A stretch of 7,676 bases of DNA. Source: Phyllobacteriaceae bacterium UBA1059 (GTDB lineage: Bacteria; Pseudomonadota; Alphaproteobacteria; Rhizobiales; Rhizobiaceae). Shown here one piece after another: positions 1 through 6,172 of this stretch. The DNA is taken from contig DCDI01000113.1 of assembly GCA_002316345.1 (NCBI GenBank), positions 1 to 7,676 on the forward strand, given 5' to 3'. The notes under the pieces were generated by a model. The model saw nothing but the letters and a program-made list of their open reading frames with translations. It did no database searches and was not told the DNA's origin. A program made the translations under genes and the position numbers. How positions within the stretch are numbered: the stretch's first letter is position 1; every line of letters begins with the position of its first letter.

Positions 1-287
1 GCGCGGTCGAGCTTCTTCTGGAGGCCGCGCCTGATGCCGTATCAGGCAGAGTCTTCAACGTGTCCGACCTGATGGTCGACCGAAGCGACATTCTGGCGAT
101 TGCACAGGAAGCCACCGGCATGTCGGGCATGGCCCATCCCCTGCCACCCGCCGCCGACACTTCCGCCTTCAACGTCATGTCCAGCGCTCGCCTCCAGGCC
201 CTCGGCTGGCAGCCGGGTGGCCGGCGCTTGTTGCAGGAAACGGTGCGGGATCTGGTTGCCGCGATGCAGCCAGCCACCGCAAGCTAG
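1..287 (+). CDS. NAD(P)-dependent epimerase/dehydratase family protein, C-terminal part (5' end outside window)
   Basis: The reading frame is already open at base 3 and runs to a TAG at 285-287, so only about the last 94 residues of a longer protein are visible. A GTG at 60 could be taken as a start, but the codons before it (reading AVELLLEAAPDAVSGRVFNV) are in frame and look like protein, so this is a truncation by the window edge. The pattern VFNVSDLMVDRSDIL, followed by a His/Pro-rich stretch, a 'NVMSSARLQALGW' segment and a final amphipathic helix, resembles the substrate-domain end of extended short-chain dehydrogenases (NAD-dependent epimerase/dehydratase family) of rhizobia. The Rossmann GxxGxxG and the YxxxK catalytic site would lie upstream and cannot be checked. 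In this family the substrates are usually nucleotide sugars, uronates or similar. It converges with the gene at 284-1501, sharing four bases, and may belong to the same carbohydrate cluster. The family call is fairly secure; the substrate is unknown. Confidence 0.75.
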   Translation, partial: AVELLLEAAPDAVSGRVFNVSDLMVDRSDILAIAQEATGMSGMAHPLPPAADTSAFNVMSSARLQALGWQPGGRRLLQETVRDLVAAMQPATAS

Positions 288-1501
288 CGGGACAGCGGCT
301 GCTGCTTCATTTCAAGATGCAGACCGCTTCCGGCCCATGGATGCGCCTCGCAGACGGTCTCGTCCAGTTCGACGCCCAGGCCCGGCTCTCCTGACGGGAT
401 GACATGGCCGTTCTGCCATTCGATCTTGCGCTTGAGCAGGGTGGCGTGGAAGCCGTCCCATTGCTTGAGGGATTCCAGAATGAGGAAGTTCGGCAGCGTC
501 ACCGCCAGCTGAATGTTCGCTGCGCCGACGATCGGCCCGCAATAACAATGCGGCGCGATCTGGATATGCCAGGCTTCCGCCATCGCCGCGATCTTCTTGG
601 TTTCCAGTATGCCGCCAGAGCGGCCGAGATTGGGCTGCAGGATGCTGGCCGCCCTCTGCTCGATCACCCGCGCAAAGTCGAACCGTGTCGTCAGCCGCTC
701 GCCCGCTGCCACTGGGATCGACGTACCACGCGCAATCTGCGCCATGACTTCCGGCATGTCGGGCGGGCAGGGCTCCTCGAACCACAGCGGATCATAAGGC
801 TCGATCGCCCGCGCCATCCGCAGCGCACCGGATGCCGTAAACTGCCCATGCGTGCCGAACAGAATATCCGCCTTGCCGCCGACCGCTTCACGGATCGCCT
901 TCATCATCCGCGTCGACAGATCGATATCTGCCAGCCGCGGCTGGTGGCCGTCATGCACCGTATACGGCCCGGCCGGATCGAGCTTCAGCGCGTCAAAACC
1001 TTGTGCGACATAGGCGACCGCGCATTCCGCCGCGAGGTCAGGATCGTTGAAGACGTTGCGCCCCTCGCTCTCGCCGCCATTCGTATGCACCGAGCCTTTT
1101 TGCGGATAGAGATAGGTGTAGGACCGAAGCGTCTCGTGCACCCGGCCACCGAGCAGCGTGTAGATCGGCTTGCCAGCCTCCTTGCCGATGATGTCCCAGC
1201 AGGCAATCTCCAGCGCTGAAAAGCAGGCCATGACCGTCAGGTCCGGCCGCTGCGAGAAGCCGACAGAATAAGAGCGTCGGAAGAACACTTCGATGTCATG
1301 TGGATCGTGCCCGACGAAAAACCTGACAGCCAGATCCTCGATCATCCTGGCCGTCAGATGCGGATCGAAGCTCGCCGAATAGGCCTCGCCATAGCCATGC
1401 ACCCCGCCATCCGTGGTGAGCCGGACGAAGATGAAATAGCGTCCGCCAATCCCCGGCGGCGGATTGCCGACGACCCAGGTTTTCACATCGGTGATCTTCA
1501 T
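284..1501 (-). CDS. Mandelate racemase/muconate lactonizing enzyme family protein (enolase superfamily, acid-sugar dehydratase-like)
   Basis: This 405-residue protein has full length for the family: an N-terminal capping domain (about 1-120, including DGGVHGYGEA at 31-40 and 'SALEIACWDIIGKEAGKPIYTLLGG' around 95-119) followed by a (beta/alpha)7-beta barrel. Visible active-site landmarks are K173 in LKLDP, H218 in GTHGQF, E242 in FEEP, E268 in AAGERL, N291 in LQPNL and H318 in APHCYCG. Aligned by spacing to E. coli D-galactonate dehydratase (Asp183/Glu209/Glu235, Asp258/His285), the two Glu metal ligands and the catalytic His are kept. The first metal ligand Asp is replaced by G216 and the dyad Asp by N291. 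Family members abstract a proton alpha to a carboxylate, and relatives closest in pattern dehydrate aldonic or aldaric acids; the substrate here is not known. The ATG at 1499-1501 follows a TAGGAG Shine-Dalgarno that overlaps the stop of the upstream GMC gene, so the two are cotranscribed and probably translationally coupled. Cytoplasmic; no signal peptide. Confidence 0.92.
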   Translation of the reverse strand: MKITDVKTWVVGNPPPGIGGRYFIFVRLTTDGGVHGYGEAYSASFDPHLTARMIEDLAVRFFVGHDPHDIEVFFRRSYSVGFSQRPDLTVMACFSALEIACWDIIGKEAGKPIYTLLGGRVHETLRSYTYLYPQKGSVHTNGGESEGRNVFNDPDLAAECAVAYVAQGFDALKLDPAGPYTVHDGHQPRLADIDLSTRMMKAIREAVGGKADILFGTHGQFTASGALRMARAIEPYDPLWFEEPCPPDMPEVMAQIARGTSIPVAAGERLTTRFDFARVIEQRAASILQPNLGRSGGILETKKIAAMAEAWHIQIAPHCYCGPIVGAANIQLAVTLPNFLILESLKQWDGFHATLLKRKIEWQNGHVIPSGEPGLGVELDETVCEAHPWAGSGLHLEMKQQPLSR

Positions 1502-1507
1502 GAGCGT

Positions 1508-1513
1508 CTCCTA
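1508..1513 (-). promoter_or_regulatory. Shine-Dalgarno of the enolase-superfamily gene, overlapping the GMC stop codon
   Basis: On the minus strand the sequence TAGGAG contains both the TAG stop of the GMC oxidoreductase (1511-1513) and a GGAG ribosome binding site, six bases before the ATG of the next gene. This arrangement usually means that a terminating ribosome can restart directly on the downstream gene, keeping the two products in a fixed ratio. Confidence 0.8.
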
Positions 1514-3127
1514 GCGATGATCCTCAAGTACCATTTCAGCACCCTTCCAGCCTGTCAGAATAGCTGCCGCATTGGTGTTGCCGGTGATGTTGGAGGGGAA
1601 GATCGAGGCGTCGATGACCCGCAAATTTCCGGTGTCGTGAACCGATAAACGGGGATCCACGACGGAATTTCTCCCGTTTTTTCCCATTCGGCAGGTTGAA
1701 ACAGGGTGGTAAACGGTGCCCGACCGGCGTCTGAAGTCGTCGATCAGGGCATCGTCATCGCTTATCGAAGGACCCGGCAGCACTTCTTCAGAAATGACAT
1801 CTGCAAAGGCGGAAGTCGCCGCCAGCTTGCGCAGGAACTTCACCGCATCCAGCATCTCCGCCACGTCATGTTCGGTGGAGTAGGCATTGGGGGTAATGCG
1901 TGGTTGTTCGAAGGGATTTGCGGAGCGGATCATGATCTCGCCGCGGCTCGACGGGCGGCAATTGGACAGGCCGATGGAAAAGCCGGGCCAGGGATCGGGC
2001 GACAGGATCGGCCGTTCTCCAGGCTTCGGCAGAACGGTTGAAAAAGCTTGGAAATACAGCTGCATGTTCGGTCTGGTATGGTCGGGATCGGTGCGGAAAA
2101 AGCCGCCGCCCTGGTTCATGCTCATCGACAGCGGCCCTCGTCGCAGAAGCAGATACTGGCTCCCCACCAGCGCCTTTCCCCACCAAGGCCGCAGGATCTG
2201 GTTCAGCGTCTTCTGCTTGGCCCGCCAGGTGTAGTTGATGCCCAAATGATCCTGCAGGTTGGCGCCGACATGGGGATTGTCGATCAGAACCGGAATAGCA
2301 AGGCTTTGCAGGAGCTTAGCCCGACCAACCCCTGACAACTGCAGCAGCTGCGGCGTGTTGATCGACCCGCCCGACAGGATCACCTCGCGTCCCGCTCGTG
2401 CGGTCTTCAACTGCCCGTTCTGCCGGTACTCGACCCCTACGGCCTGTCTGCCCTGGAACAGGATGCGCGTAACATGCGCGCCGGTCTCCACCCGCACATT
2501 CCGCCGCCTCATCGCCGGCCAGAGAAAGGCGCGCGCCGCCGACATGCGGCGGCCGTTGCGGGTGGTCAGCTGGTAGATGCCGACGCCTTCCTGATGCGCG
2601 CCGTTGAAGTCGGAATTTTGGGGCAAACCAAGCTCTTGACCTGCCTTGAGGAAGCGGTGGGTGAGGGGGTGCACGAAGCCGGTATTGTCCGTGACATGCC
2701 CCGGCCCGCCGCGCCCGCGCCATTCGTCTGCGCCCGCCTGATTGTCCTCGATCGCCTTGAAGGTCGGCAAAAGATCGTCATAGCTCCAGCCCGGATTCCC
2801 GGCCGCCGCCCAGTCGTCGTAGTCCTCTCGCGCACCGCGGATCCACACCATCGCGTTGATCGAACTCGACCCGCCCAACAGCTTGCCGCGCGGCCAGTGG
2901 TCGACATTGCCGGCCAAGCCCGGATCGGGCTCGGTGCGGTAGTTCCAGTTGACTGCCGGATCGTAGAAGGTCTTGCCGTACCCCAGCGGCATCTGGACGT
3001 AGAAGCGGCGATCCGTGCCGCCGGCTTCCAGCACCAGCACGGAAAAACGGCCGCTGGCGGACAGCTTCTCGGCCACGACGGAACCGGCCGAACCGGAGCC
3101 GACAATGATGAAATCGTAAGTCTGCAT
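1511..3127 (-). CDS. GMC family FAD-dependent oxidoreductase (choline/alcohol dehydrogenase-like)
   Basis: From the ATG at 3127 the product has 538 residues, normal for bacterial GMC dehydrogenases. The FAD-binding Rossmann start IIVGSGSAGS lies at 7-16, and the acidic residue holding the ribose (LVLEAGG) at 31-37. GMC signature 1 (PRGKLLGGSSSINAMVWIRG) lies at 79-98 and signature 2 (GSINTPQLLQLSGVG) at 254-268. The C-terminal domain carries the catalytic His474 (YHPVSTCRMG) and, by spacing, the partner Asn517 in GNTNA. These enzymes oxidise alcohols or sugars with FAD and pass electrons to quinone, another carrier or oxygen; the sequence does not fix the substrate. An in-frame ATG at 3169 would add 14 basic residues. 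I prefer 3127 because the flavin fold starts almost at once there, but neither start has a strong Shine-Dalgarno. It is the first gene of a two-gene operon with the enolase-superfamily gene, suggesting oxidation followed by dehydration or isomerisation of the product acid. Confidence 0.93.
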   Translation of the reverse strand: MQTYDFIIVGSGSAGSVVAEKLSASGRFSVLVLEAGGTDRRFYVQMPLGYGKTFYDPAVNWNYRTEPDPGLAGNVDHWPRGKLLGGSSSINAMVWIRGAREDYDDWAAAGNPGWSYDDLLPTFKAIEDNQAGADEWRGRGGPGHVTDNTGFVHPLTHRFLKAGQELGLPQNSDFNGAHQEGVGIYQLTTRNGRRMSAARAFLWPAMRRRNVRVETGAHVTRILFQGRQAVGVEYRQNGQLKTARAGREVILSGGSINTPQLLQLSGVGRAKLLQSLAIPVLIDNPHVGANLQDHLGINYTWRAKQKTLNQILRPWWGKALVGSQYLLLRRGPLSMSMNQGGGFFRTDPDHTRPNMQLYFQAFSTVLPKPGERPILSPDPWPGFSIGLSNCRPSSRGEIMIRSANPFEQPRITPNAYSTEHDVAEMLDAVKFLRKLAATSAFADVISEEVLPGPSISDDDALIDDFRRRSGTVYHPVSTCRMGKNGRNSVVDPRLSVHDTGNLRVIDASIFPSNITGNTNAAAILTGWKGAEMVLEDHR

Positions 3128-3185
3128 GGATGGCCGGCGCGTGAAAGGAAGCCGCAGCCTAGCCAGCATCCGGCCTGCTCGTTAC

Positions 3186-3203
3186 GCGATGCTCCGGCAT
3201 CGC
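3186..3203. repeat. Perfect inverted repeat, 7-bp stem and 4-base loop
   Basis: GCGATGC-TCCG-GCATCGC is fully self-complementary. It sits 59 bases upstream of the preferred GMC start (17 from the alternative one) and 88 upstream of the thioesterase start. No T-run follows on either strand, so it is not a typical intrinsic terminator. It could be a 5' leader hairpin of the GMC transcript or a protein binding site. The GCATC at 3166-3170 could also pair with the left arm, giving an alternative fold. Confidence 0.5.
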
Positions 3204-3280
3204 TTGTGAAAAAAGCGACGGGACGCCTGGCTTGCGTTGCCTCTGTCGCCGGGACTGTCTAGGCCAGAAGAACAGAGCTC

Positions 3281-3285
3281 AGGAG
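3281..3285 (+). promoter_or_regulatory. Shine-Dalgarno that fixes the thioesterase start
   Basis: AGGAG lies six bases before the ATG at 3292. This decides against an upstream in-frame ATG at 3232, which would add 20 residues with no counterpart in YciA proteins. Confidence 0.8.
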
Positions 3286-3291
3286 TTCACG

Positions 3292-3675
3292 ATGTCGGAT
3301 CAGCCCCGCGGGCAGCTAACGCTGCGCACCCTTGCCATGCCCGGCGATGCCAATGCGGCCGGCGATATCTTTGGCGGTTGGGTGATGGCGCAGATGGATC
3401 TCGCCAGCGGAATGCGGGCGGCGGAGCGTGCGAAAGGCCGCGTCGTGACCGCTGCCGTGAAGGAAATGGCTTTTGCGAAGCCGGTCAAGATCGGCGACAC
3501 GCTCGAGATCAGCACCGAAATTCTGAAGATCGGCCGGACATCGATTACGCTGTATGTGGAAGCCTGGGCAAAACGCTATCTGAGCGACCTGCGCGAACGC
3601 GTCACTCATGCCGAGATCGTCATGGTGGCGATGGACAAGGACGGCAAGCCGACGCCGGTGCCGGCCGAAGGCTAG
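3292..3675 (+). CDS. yciA: YciA-type acyl-CoA thioesterase (hotdog fold)
   Basis: The 127-residue product matches the YciA subfamily of hotdog-fold thioesterases along its whole length. It has LRTLAMPGDANAAGDIFGGW at about 11-30, then the helix WVMAQMD, whose D36 sits where the catalytic Asp44 of Haemophilus YciA lies. It then has GRVVTAAVKEMAFAKPVKIGDTL and a final strand region with VAMDKDGKPTPVP. Enzymes of this family hydrolyse a broad range of acyl-CoAs to free CoA and acid in the cytoplasm and are thought to protect the free CoA pool or feed membrane lipid synthesis. They act as hexamers built from hotdog dimers. The ATG is set by AGGAG at 3281-3285. The gene is monocistronic as far as can be seen: the left neighbour is divergent, and the right neighbour is convergent, with its stop overlapping this one in a CTAG. 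The name follows similarity to E. coli YciA recalled from memory. Confidence 0.93.
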   Translation: MSDQPRGQLTLRTLAMPGDANAAGDIFGGWVMAQMDLASGMRAAERAKGRVVTAAVKEMAFAKPVKIGDTLEISTEILKIGRTSITLYVEAWAKRYLSDLRERVTHAEIVMVAMDKDGKPTPVPAEG

Positions 3676-4052
3676 GCCGCTTCATCTTTCTGCTTCAGGT
3701 CGAAACTGACGCGTGCTTTCGCAACGCGGCCGGTGTTCAGTCGTGCCCATTCGCCAAGCGCATGGACCGGCACCAGCAGGTCGCGCCCGAGATCGGTCAG
3801 CTCGTAATCGACACGCGGCGGGATTGTGGGGAACACCGTGCGGGTGACGAAGCCGTCGCGCTCGAGCCCGCGCAGGGTCGTGGTCAGCATCTTCTGCGAA
3901 ATGCCGCCGATCAAACGCCGCAGCTCGTTGAAGCGCAGCGGACCTTGGCCGAGCAGTTCCACCACAAGCACCGTCCACTTGTCGCCAACGCGGCTGAGGA
4001 TGCTGTTGACCGCCTGACACGCTTCGCTGCTTCCGTGAATGATGGGTGGCAT
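3672..4052 (-). CDS. HxlR-family winged-helix transcriptional regulator
   Basis: The 126-residue protein has the HxlR (DUF24/MarR-like) winged-helix layout. Helix 1 contains C12 and ends in RVGDKWTVLVVELL (21-34). Next come GPLRFNELRRLIGGISQKMLTTTLRGLERDGFVTR (37-71), which holds the recognition helix, the wing with PPRVDYELTDLGRDLL (78-93), and a basic C-terminal tail. C12 is the only cysteine and sits about where the redox-active N-terminal Cys of YodB/HypR-type members is found, so thiol-based sensing of electrophiles, quinones or hypochlorite is possible but unproven. The start at 4052 lacks a clear Shine-Dalgarno. Longer in-frame starts (ATG at 4163, TTG at 4196) would run through the palindromic operator and add residues not typical of the family. 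It is divergent from a flavin reductase-like gene and most likely controls it and itself. Its stop overlaps that of the thioesterase gene. Confidence 0.9.
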   Translation of the reverse strand: MPPIIHGSSEACQAVNSILSRVGDKWTVLVVELLGQGPLRFNELRRLIGGISQKMLTTTLRGLERDGFVTRTVFPTIPPRVDYELTDLGRDLLVPVHALGEWARLNTGRVAKARVSFDLKQKDEAA

Positions 4053-4084
4053 GAGGCTTGATCCAGTTACTTGGAGGTGACCGC

Positions 4085-4101
4085 GGTATCGAAAAAGTGC
4101 C
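4085..4101. promoter_or_regulatory. Second, degenerate HxlR operator candidate
   Basis: GGTATC-N5-AGTGCC keeps the left half-site and spacing of the palindrome at 4140-4156, but matches only four of six bases in the right half (GATACC). It is centred 55 bases from the first site, between it and the regulator start. This would suit autoregulation, but the match is weak enough to be chance. Confidence 0.4.
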
Positions 4102-4139
4102 TTCTTGTGCGGCGTGAAGGCGGTTTCGTATATAGCCCC

Positions 4140-4156
4140 GGTATCTGTTTGATACC
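4140..4156. promoter_or_regulatory. Palindromic operator candidate for the HxlR regulator
   Basis: GGTATC-N5-GATACC is a perfect 6+6 inverted repeat with a 5-base centre, the size expected for a winged-helix dimer. A second, interleaved repeat, ATCTG-N8-CAGAT, covers 4143-4160. The site overlaps the likely -35 region of the reductase gene and lies just upstream of the TATATA assigned to the regulator, so one bound dimer could repress both directions. Confidence 0.65.
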
Positions 4157-4210
4157 AGATCATTTGGCCTATTAGCGGGCGCTTTGCCCGGCACAAGAGG
4201 ATTTTCAGCT

Positions 4211-4834
4211 ATGTCCAAGCCTAAAATCGGCGTCATCGTCGGCAGCATTCGTGCCAACCGTTTTGCAGAACGCCCCGCTCAGTGGATTGCCGAACTGGCG
4301 CGTGCCAGCGGCGAACTGGATGTCGAGATCATCGACCTCAAGGATTACCCGCTCCCGATCTTCGACGAGGCGGTTTCGCCGGCCTATGGCACCGTCAGCA
4401 GCGAAGTTGCCCTGCGCTGGCAGAAGAAGCTCGACGAGCAGGACGGCTTCATCTTCACCGCGGCCGAATATACGCGCGGACCCACGGCCGCTCTGAAGAA
4501 CGCGATCGACTACGCTTATCCGCAGTGGAACAAGAAGGTCGCAGCCTATGTCGGCTACGGCGGCGTCGGCGGTGCGCGCGCGATCGAGCAGCTGCGCCTC
4601 AATGCCATCGAAGATCAGATGGTGCCGATCCGCAATGCCGTTCACATCATGTTCGGCGAGTATCTGGCGATCGTCAACGAAGGCAAGTCCATCTCGGACT
4701 TCCCGCATTTACAGCAAGCCGGTCAGGACCTGATCGCCCAGTTTACCTGGTATGTGAAGGCGCTGAAGGCTGCCCGCGACGCCGACACGGCAGCGACCGA
4801 AGCCGCTTCGGAAGGTCGCGACCACGAGGAATAA
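4211..4834 (+). CDS. NAD(P)H-dependent FMN reductase-like flavoprotein
   Basis: The 207-residue protein has a flavodoxin-like fold of the NADPH-dependent FMN reductase family. The first strand and phosphate loop KIGVIVGSIRANRFAERPAQW (5-25) carries the GSxR signature that binds the FMN phosphate. EYTRGPTAALKNAIDYAY (86-103) supplies the second flavin loop, and VAAYVGYGGVGGARAIEQLR (110-129) the third. Relatives reduce FMN, quinones, azo compounds or metal ions with NAD(P)H in the cytoplasm; the substrate here is not evident. The ATG at 4211 is preferred, with AGAGGA at 4196-4201. A TTG at 4184 in the same frame would add nine residues without an obvious role. The C-terminal tail after about residue 190 is Ala/Glu-rich and probably disordered. 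It lies divergent to an HxlR regulator with a palindrome between them, the arrangement of inducible quinone or azo reductase systems, and it ends in a strong terminator. Confidence 0.9.
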   Translation: MSKPKIGVIVGSIRANRFAERPAQWIAELARASGELDVEIIDLKDYPLPIFDEAVSPAYGTVSSEVALRWQKKLDEQDGFIFTAAEYTRGPTAALKNAIDYAYPQWNKKVAAYVGYGGVGGARAIEQLRLNAIEDQMVPIRNAVHIMFGEYLAIVNEGKSISDFPHLQQAGQDLIAQFTWYVKALKAARDADTAATEAASEGRDHEE

Positions 4835-4860
4835 AAAAGGCCGCTTCGGCGGCCTCTTTT
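4833..4860. terminator. Bidirectional Rho-independent terminator with UUCG loop
   Basis: The stem GGCCGC (4839-4844) and GCGGCC (4849-4854) closes a TTCG tetraloop. An A-run lies to the left (4833-4838) and TCTTTT to the right (4855-4860). Read either way, a GC stem is followed by a U-rich tract, so it can end both the reductase transcript and the convergent CBS-domain gene. It begins within the reductase TAA stop codon. Confidence 0.9.
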
Positions 4861-4867
4861 CTGTTCC

Positions 4868-6172
4868 CTAGACTGGGGTGACCCTGTGGGTCTCGACCGC
4901 TTTCGACGCAATGATCTTGTCGATGCGACGGCCGTCGAGATCCACGACCTCAAAGCGCCAGCCCAAGGCTTCCAAGGTTTCGCCAGTGGCGGGAAGATGG
5001 GACAGCTGCGCCAGGATGAAGCCGGCGACCGTTTCGTAGTCGCGGTTTTCCGGCAGGATGATGCCGAGCTTGTCGGCCATTTCGTCGGCGGGCATGTAGC
5101 CGGCGATCAGCCAAGAGCCGTCTTCGCGCTGCATGACGCTCGGGCCTTCGTCATCATCGGACTTGAACATGCCCGTAATGGCTTCAAGGATGTCGGCGGG
5201 TGTGACGACGCCTTCGAAATGGCCGTATTCGTCATGCACCAGTGCCATCGGCACATCGGCTTCACGAAGCATCGTAATGACGGCTAAGGCATCGGCATTG
5301 TCATGCACGATCGGCGCCTGACGCACAAAGCTCTTGATGTCCAGAGGTTGGCCGTTGAGGATCGCGGCCAGCAATTCTCTGGTCTGGATTACGCCGATCA
5401 TATCATCGACGCTGTTATCTCCGGCAGGCAAGCGCGAATGCGAGGTCCCGACCAGAGCATCGCGGATGGTTTGCTGGTCTGACTGAACATTGATCCAGTC
5501 GACATCCGTGCGTGGGGTCATGATGCCGCGCACGGTGCGGTCGGCCAGGCGCATGACGCCGGCGATCATGGCTCGCTCATCCGTTTCGATCACGCCCGCG
5601 CCTTCGGCTTCCGCGATGATCGTCTTGATCTCCTCGTCGGTGACCTTGTCTTCCGACTCAGCCTTTTGGCCGAGCAGGCTCAAGACGGCCTTGCCGGAAA
5701 TATCGAGGAACCAGACGATCGGGGCGCCGACTAACGCGAGGACGGCCATGCTGGGAGCTACGCGAGCAGCAACGCCTTCCGGGTTGCGCAAGGCGATCTG
5801 CTTCGGAACCAACTCGCCGATAATGAGAGATCCGTATGTGATCAAGGCAACTACGACACCAACACCGACCGCGTCGGCAATGCCGTTGGGCATGCCGGCC
5901 TCGATCAGCACGCCGGTGAGGCGCTGGCCCAACGTTGCGCCCGAAAAGGCGCCGGACAGAACACCCACGAGGGTGATGCCGATCTGGACGGTGGACAGGA
6001 AGCGACCAGGATCGGCTGCGAGCTTCAGCGCGCGTGCAGCACCGCTGGAGCCACGATCCGCCATGGTCTTGAGCCGCGCTGGCCGGGAGGAAACTACGGC
6101 CAGCTCCGACATGGCGAGCAAGCCGTTGACGACAACGAGAACGAAGACAATCAGAACTTCAATGTAGACCAT
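4868..6172 (-). CDS. Hemolysin-like DUF21/CBS/CorC_HlyC membrane protein (CNNM/CorC family)
   Basis: The 434-residue protein has the full three-part architecture of bacterial CorC/CNNM proteins. A DUF21 membrane domain spans about 1-165, with hydrophobic segments near 3-25, 60-82, 98-118 and 138-158 and the conserved GELVPK at 119-124. A CBS pair follows: the first begins at MTPRTDVDWINV (218-229), the second ends in HDEYGHFEGVVTPADILEAITG (313-334). The C-terminal CorC_HlyC domain covers about 345-425. Family members are inner-membrane proteins linked to magnesium/cobalt efflux, the CBS pair binding nucleotide; the 'hemolysin' name is historical. The CBS1 loop reads SRLPAGDNSVDD rather than the more usual SRFPVYD-type sequence. 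The ATG at 6170-6172 has AAGGA six bases upstream. The upstream extensin-like gene is on the same strand 94 bases away, so cotranscription is possible. The gene ends at a shared bidirectional terminator. Confidence 0.93.
   Translation of the reverse strand: MVYIEVLIVFVLVVVNGLLAMSELAVVSSRPARLKTMADRGSSGAARALKLAADPGRFLSTVQIGITLVGVLSGAFSGATLGQRLTGVLIEAGMPNGIADAVGVGVVVALITYGSLIIGELVPKQIALRNPEGVAARVAPSMAVLALVGAPIVWFLDISGKAVLSLLGQKAESEDKVTDEEIKTIIAEAEGAGVIETDERAMIAGVMRLADRTVRGIMTPRTDVDWINVQSDQQTIRDALVGTSHSRLPAGDNSVDDMIGVIQTRELLAAILNGQPLDIKSFVRQAPIVHDNADALAVITMLREADVPMALVHDEYGHFEGVVTPADILEAITGMFKSDDDEGPSVMQREDGSWLIAGYMPADEMADKLGIILPENRDYETVAGFILAQLSHLPATGETLEALGWRFEVVDLDGRRIDKIIASKAVETHRVTPV

Larger units (their letters stand above)
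3128..3291. promoter_or_regulatory. Divergent intergenic region between GMC operon and thioesterase
   Basis: These 164 bases separate two divergently read genes and must hold both promoters. I see no confident -35/-10 pair on either strand. The visible content is a perfect 7-bp hairpin (3186-3203), an A-run just after it (3209-3214), and the AGGAG ribosome binding site of the thioesterase (3281-3285). No small gene with a credible start is visible. Confidence 0.5.
4053..4210. promoter_or_regulatory. Divergent control region of the HxlR regulator and FMN reductase genes
   Basis: This 158-base AT-richer gap lies between two outward-reading genes. It holds a perfect palindrome at 4140-4156 and a degenerate relative at 4085-4101. 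A TATATA at 4129-4134 could serve as -10 for the regulator on the minus strand, though no good -35 is seen. A possible promoter for the reductase on the plus strand has TTGATA at 4149-4154 and TATTAG at 4170-4175, with a short 15-base spacer. Promoter assignments are inference. Confidence 0.55.

Noticed and set aside
404..1219. A 271-codon open frame on the plus strand, antisense to the enolase-superfamily gene
   Set aside because: Its translation is Arg/His-rich and shows no recognisable domain, while the opposite strand encodes a full-length family member. It is a GC-driven antisense shadow.
3128..3169. An N-terminal extension of 14 residues on the GMC protein
   Set aside because: It is basic and not typical of the family, and the flavin-binding strand begins immediately after the ATG at 3127. 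It cannot be excluded, as neither start has a strong ribosome binding site.
2474..3262. A 262-codon plus-strand open frame opposite the GMC gene
   Set aside because: Low-complexity Arg/Ala-rich product with no family features; the minus strand carries all GMC signatures here.
3237..4061. A 274-codon plus-strand frame crossing the thioesterase and HxlR genes
   Set aside because: It overlaps two well-supported genes in the wrong frame and has an amino-acid composition typical of spurious GC-rich frames.
4059..4080. Resemblance of the HxlR leader (TCACCTCC and CTGGATCA on the minus strand) to the 3' end of 16S rRNA
   Set aside because: Only short fragments match and in the wrong order. No rRNA context exists, so it is taken as coincidence.
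4053..4196. A longer HxlR protein starting at 4163 (ATG) or 4196 (TTG)
   Set aside because: It would translate through the palindromic operator region and add residues absent from normal-length HxlR proteins.
5490..6167. A 225-codon plus-strand frame opposite the DUF21 domain
   Set aside because: The Thr/Ser/Pro/Arg-rich product mirrors hydrophobic codons of the real membrane protein on the minus strand.
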